Assembly (NCBI GenBank): GCA_902793695.1
Contig: CADBEI010000018.1
Location: 1 to 54,587 of the forward strand
Origin: an uncultured Pseudomonadota bacterium
GTDB lineage: Bacteria > Pseudomonadota > Alphaproteobacteria > RF32 > CAG-239
Direction of reading: 5' to 3'
Length of the DNA stretch: 54,587 nt
Shown: one piece after another, positions 52,508 to 54,587 of the stretch
Numbering within the stretch: position 1 is the stretch's first letter
Layout of the letters: each line of letters starts with the position of its first letter
Translations under genes and position numbers: made by a program
The notes under the pieces: model-generated
Database searches by the model: none
What the model was told of the DNA's origin: nothing
The model's input: the letters and a program-made list of their open reading frames with translations, nothing else

Positions 52508-53818
52508 ATGTTACCGCAGGAAATCATCCGCCGCAAGCGTGACAAAGAAATTTTATCCGACACGGAAATCCGTGAATTTATCGCCGGAATAGGTAATCAC
52601 ACGGTTGACGATACGCAAGTTGCCGCCATGACTATGGCAATTTTTCTCAACGGGCTGAACAAACAAGAAACCATCGATTTGACGCTTGCCATGCGCGATT
52701 CGGGCGAAGTTTTGCGTTGGACCGATTTTGATAAGCCGATTGTCGATAAGCACTCCAGCGGCGGTGTCGGCGATAAGGTCAGTCTGATGCTGGCGCCGAT
52801 GTTGGCGGCCTGCGATGTTTATGTACCGATGATTGCCGGACGCGGTTTGGGACACACCGGCGGCACCGTCGATAAACTCGAAGCTATCCCGAATTATAAT
52901 ACTCAAGCGGATAATACTCTGTTTCGCCAAGTCGTAAAAAAAGTCGGCTGTGCCATTATCGGCCAAACCGGCAATCTGGCACCGGCTGATAAAAAAATTT
53001 ACGCCATCCGCGATGTTTGCGGCACGGTGGAATCGATTCCGCTGATTACCGCCTCCATCCTTTCCAAAAAGCTGGCGGCCGGCTTGCAATATCTGATTAT
53101 GGACTTGAAATGCGGCAACGGCGCGTTTATGCAAAATTTTGACGATGCCAAAGCGTTGGCGCAATCCATTATTGATGTATCTAACGGCGCCGGTACCAAA
53201 GCTCGCGCGATTATTACCGATATGAACCAAGTTTTGGGAACAACCGCCGGTAATGCGGTAGAAGTAAAAGAAGCGCTGGAATATTTGCAAAACCGCGACA
53301 TAAATCCGCGACTTGATGCGGTGACCAAAGCATTATGCGTTGAGTTGCTTGTATCATGCGGACGTTGTGAAGATTCTGTCGCCGCAACGCACCTTATTGA
53401 CGAAGTGCTGACTTCGGGCAAAGCCTTGGCAAAATTTGCGCAGATGGTATCGGCTCTGGGCGGGCCTGTCGACTTTGTCGAGCATAGCGACCGTTATTTA
53501 CCGCAAGCCGCACATATAAAACCTATTTTTGCGCCAAACAGCGGTTATGTTTGCGCCATAGATGCCCGCACCGTCGGTTTAAGCATTATTGAACTCGGCG
53601 GCGGACGCAGTATGCCGGCGCAAAAGCTTGATTTGGCTACCGGCTATACGGAATTTGCGCAAATCGGAGACTATGTTGATGCACATAAGCCGTTGGCTAT
53701 AGTGCATTATCAAACCGAAGAACAGTTTGAACGCGCCGGAGAATACTTGTTTAAGGCTGTCACTGTCGGCGATAAACCGCAACCGGTCCATAACCCGATT
53801 ATTCTCACGCTTTCGTAA
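52508..53818 (+). CDS. deoA: Thymidine phosphorylase
   Basis: The 436-residue protein is of the pyrimidine nucleoside phosphorylase family: KHSSGGVGDKVSL, GRGLGHTGGTVDKLE, YAIRDVCGTVESI and DLKCGNGAFM. It converts thymidine (or deoxyuridine) and phosphate to base and deoxyribose 1-phosphate. It completes the nucleoside salvage operon. Confidence 0.97.
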   Translation: MLPQEIIRRKRDKEILSDTEIREFIAGIGNHTVDDTQVAAMTMAIFLNGLNKQETIDLTLAMRDSGEVLRWTDFDKPIVDKHSSGGVGDKVSLMLAPMLAACDVYVPMIAGRGLGHTGGTVDKLEAIPNYNTQADNTLFRQVVKKVGCAIIGQTGNLAPADKKIYAIRDVCGTVESIPLITASILSKKLAAGLQYLIMDLKCGNGAFMQNFDDAKALAQSIIDVSNGAGTKARAIITDMNQVLGTTAGNAVEVKEALEYLQNRDINPRLDAVTKALCVELLVSCGRCEDSVAATHLIDEVLTSGKALAKFAQMVSALGGPVDFVEHSDRYLPQAAHIKPIFAPNSGYVCAIDARTVGLSIIELGGGRSMPAQKLDLATGYTEFAQIGDYVDAHKPLAIVHYQTEEQFERAGEYLFKAVTVGDKPQPVHNPIILTLS

Positions 53819-53833
53819 ACGAACCGAACTTCA

Positions 53834-54226
53834 CTATTTTGAAAATACATTGCGGGTTGCTAAAATCAGCGCCGACAAAACTCCGACGATGTTTACAGCT
53901 GCCACACCCCATGCAATATATTTTTGCACAACCTCACTCAAAGAAATGAATTCAGTTGGTCCTAAAACCAATAAATCAAAAACAAATAAAATATATCCGA
54001 CAAGCCCGATATAATATAAATACACCGACAGCTTAGGAAACTTATTTATAAACTTCTGTAAAAGAGCAATTTTCTTGCCAAATAAAATCATGAAAAAGAG
54101 GATAACAAACAAAATATCAAAAATCATTGATAGATTGCTTGCAAAGCCATCTACCAAATCAATGATATAGCCTATCACAAAATAAAGTCCGCCTAATATG
54201 CATATTTCTTTTGTTTTTTCATTCAT
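53834..54226 (-). CDS. Small polytopic membrane protein, unknown function
   Basis: The 130-residue protein has four hydrophobic helices (ILGGLYFVIGYIID, IFDILFVILFFMILF, YLYYIGLVGYILFVFDLLVL and VAAVNIVGVLSALIL) and a short basic end. An AAGGAGG ribosome binding site precedes its start. It is convergent with deoA; no clear terminator lies between. No family recognised. Confidence 0.75.
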   Translation of the reverse strand: MNEKTKEICILGGLYFVIGYIIDLVDGFASNLSMIFDILFVILFFMILFGKKIALLQKFINKFPKLSVYLYYIGLVGYILFVFDLLVLGPTEFISLSEVVQKYIAWGVAAVNIVGVLSALILATRNVFSK

Positions 54227-54587
54227 TTGTTATCCTCCTTACTATAAAAAATAAAAATGCACGGTTTTTCGATTGTCAGCATACTACTTTTTTTCGGAGT
54301 AATTTTCTTCGAACCGAAAATTACCGCATAAAGAATTTCTCTTATCGGTTATGTTATTTCATGCATAATGATATATTTAATTTGAGATACGCTCATTTTA
54401 CTCCCCTTGCTCATCTGCCCATCATTTATACGTTATAATATGTTCGGCAGATGTCGAGTTAGTTGTAACATTATTATTTTACAAATTTTTTGTCAGTTAC
54501 TGTTCTTTATAATGGTTGTAATGATAAAATACGCTGCTTTGTTATAATATAACAATACTACGAGTTCCATTATCAACCAAGGTATCG
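54227..54587. other. Intergenic tail without a clear gene
   Basis: The 361 bases to the window end hold no convincing gene. A hairpin (GTAATTTTC / GAAAATTAC, 54299-54324) and two TATAAT-like boxes near 54433 and 54544 are visible. The other side may belong to a gene outside the window. Confidence 0.5.

Noticed and set aside
52553..53290. 245-codon minus-strand frame in deoA
   Set aside because: Antisense to a clearly coding, full-length deoA.
54542..54587. Possible 3' end of a minus-strand gene at the window edge
   Set aside because: Only 14 codons before a TAA; too short to support.

Overview
This 54.6 kb window is chromosomal DNA from a low-to-moderate G+C Gram-negative bacterium. The content points to an alphaproteobacterium, perhaps a host-associated or gut lineage. 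The taxonomy is inferred from gene order (a lepB-rnc-era operon), outer-membrane machinery (LolA, AsmA, FadL) and base composition, not from a marker search. Most of the window is housekeeping; the accessory material sits in short interruptions between core operons.

Layout. 1-3.1 kb (minus): str operon rpsL-rpsG-fusA-tuf, with tuf cut by the window edge. 3.3-8.6 kb: an accessory cluster of three large modular proteins (a papain-like cysteine hydrolase, a T4-type lysozyme, and a HEAAH zinc-peptidase-like protein with a glycine-rich hydrophobic segment). They share linker and C-terminal modules and lack signal peptides. 8.7-11.2 kb: a frameshifted HdeD-like gene, a HAD hydrolase, and an outer-membrane-type protein that looks acquired from Bacteroidota. 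11.2-18.0 kb: hydrolase-lepB-rnc-era (minus), then cysE, two small exported proteins and uvrB (plus). 18.0-19.9 kb: an ankyrin-like ORFan, a decayed IS200-type transposase and tRNA-Asn/tRNA-Cys, with repeated tRNA-like/terminator sequences. 20.0-23.0 kb: rpiB-glyA-mscL and a membrane-anchored hydrolase. 23.0-23.5 kb: tRNA-Ser followed by a duplicated tRNA-3'-end/terminator module. 23.6-24.9 kb: rplJ-rplL, detached from rplKA and rpoBC. 25-31.2 kb: a DUF2157/GDYXXLXY pair, argS, a nitroreductase and lolA. 31.2-34.3 kb: nfo interleaved with several single-gene units that carry their own promoters and terminators, and a frameshifted gpt-like gene. 34.3-41.0 kb: dTDP-sugar and glycosyltransferase genes. 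41.1-44.0 kb: acetate CoA-transferase and FadL, separated by 88-bp repeats. 44.2-45.9 kb: a PilT/DotB-type ATPase and an FxLYD-like membrane protein. 46.0-51.2 kb: galU and a 1,429-residue AsmA-like protein. 51.3-53.8 kb: nucleoside salvage genes cdd-punA-deoA.

How the genes fit together. The rfbA-rfbC-rfbD-rfbB-wecE-glycosyltransferase operon can supply dTDP-L-rhamnose and dTDP-4-amino-4,6-dideoxygalactose, and galU supplies UDP-glucose, all precursors for surface polysaccharide. LolA and the AsmA-like protein serve the outer membrane. The most novel-looking parts are the modular hydrolase cluster at 3.3-8.6 kb, a candidate secreted effector or cell-wall-targeting set, and the mirrored tRNA-3'-end/terminator repeats at two tRNA loci.
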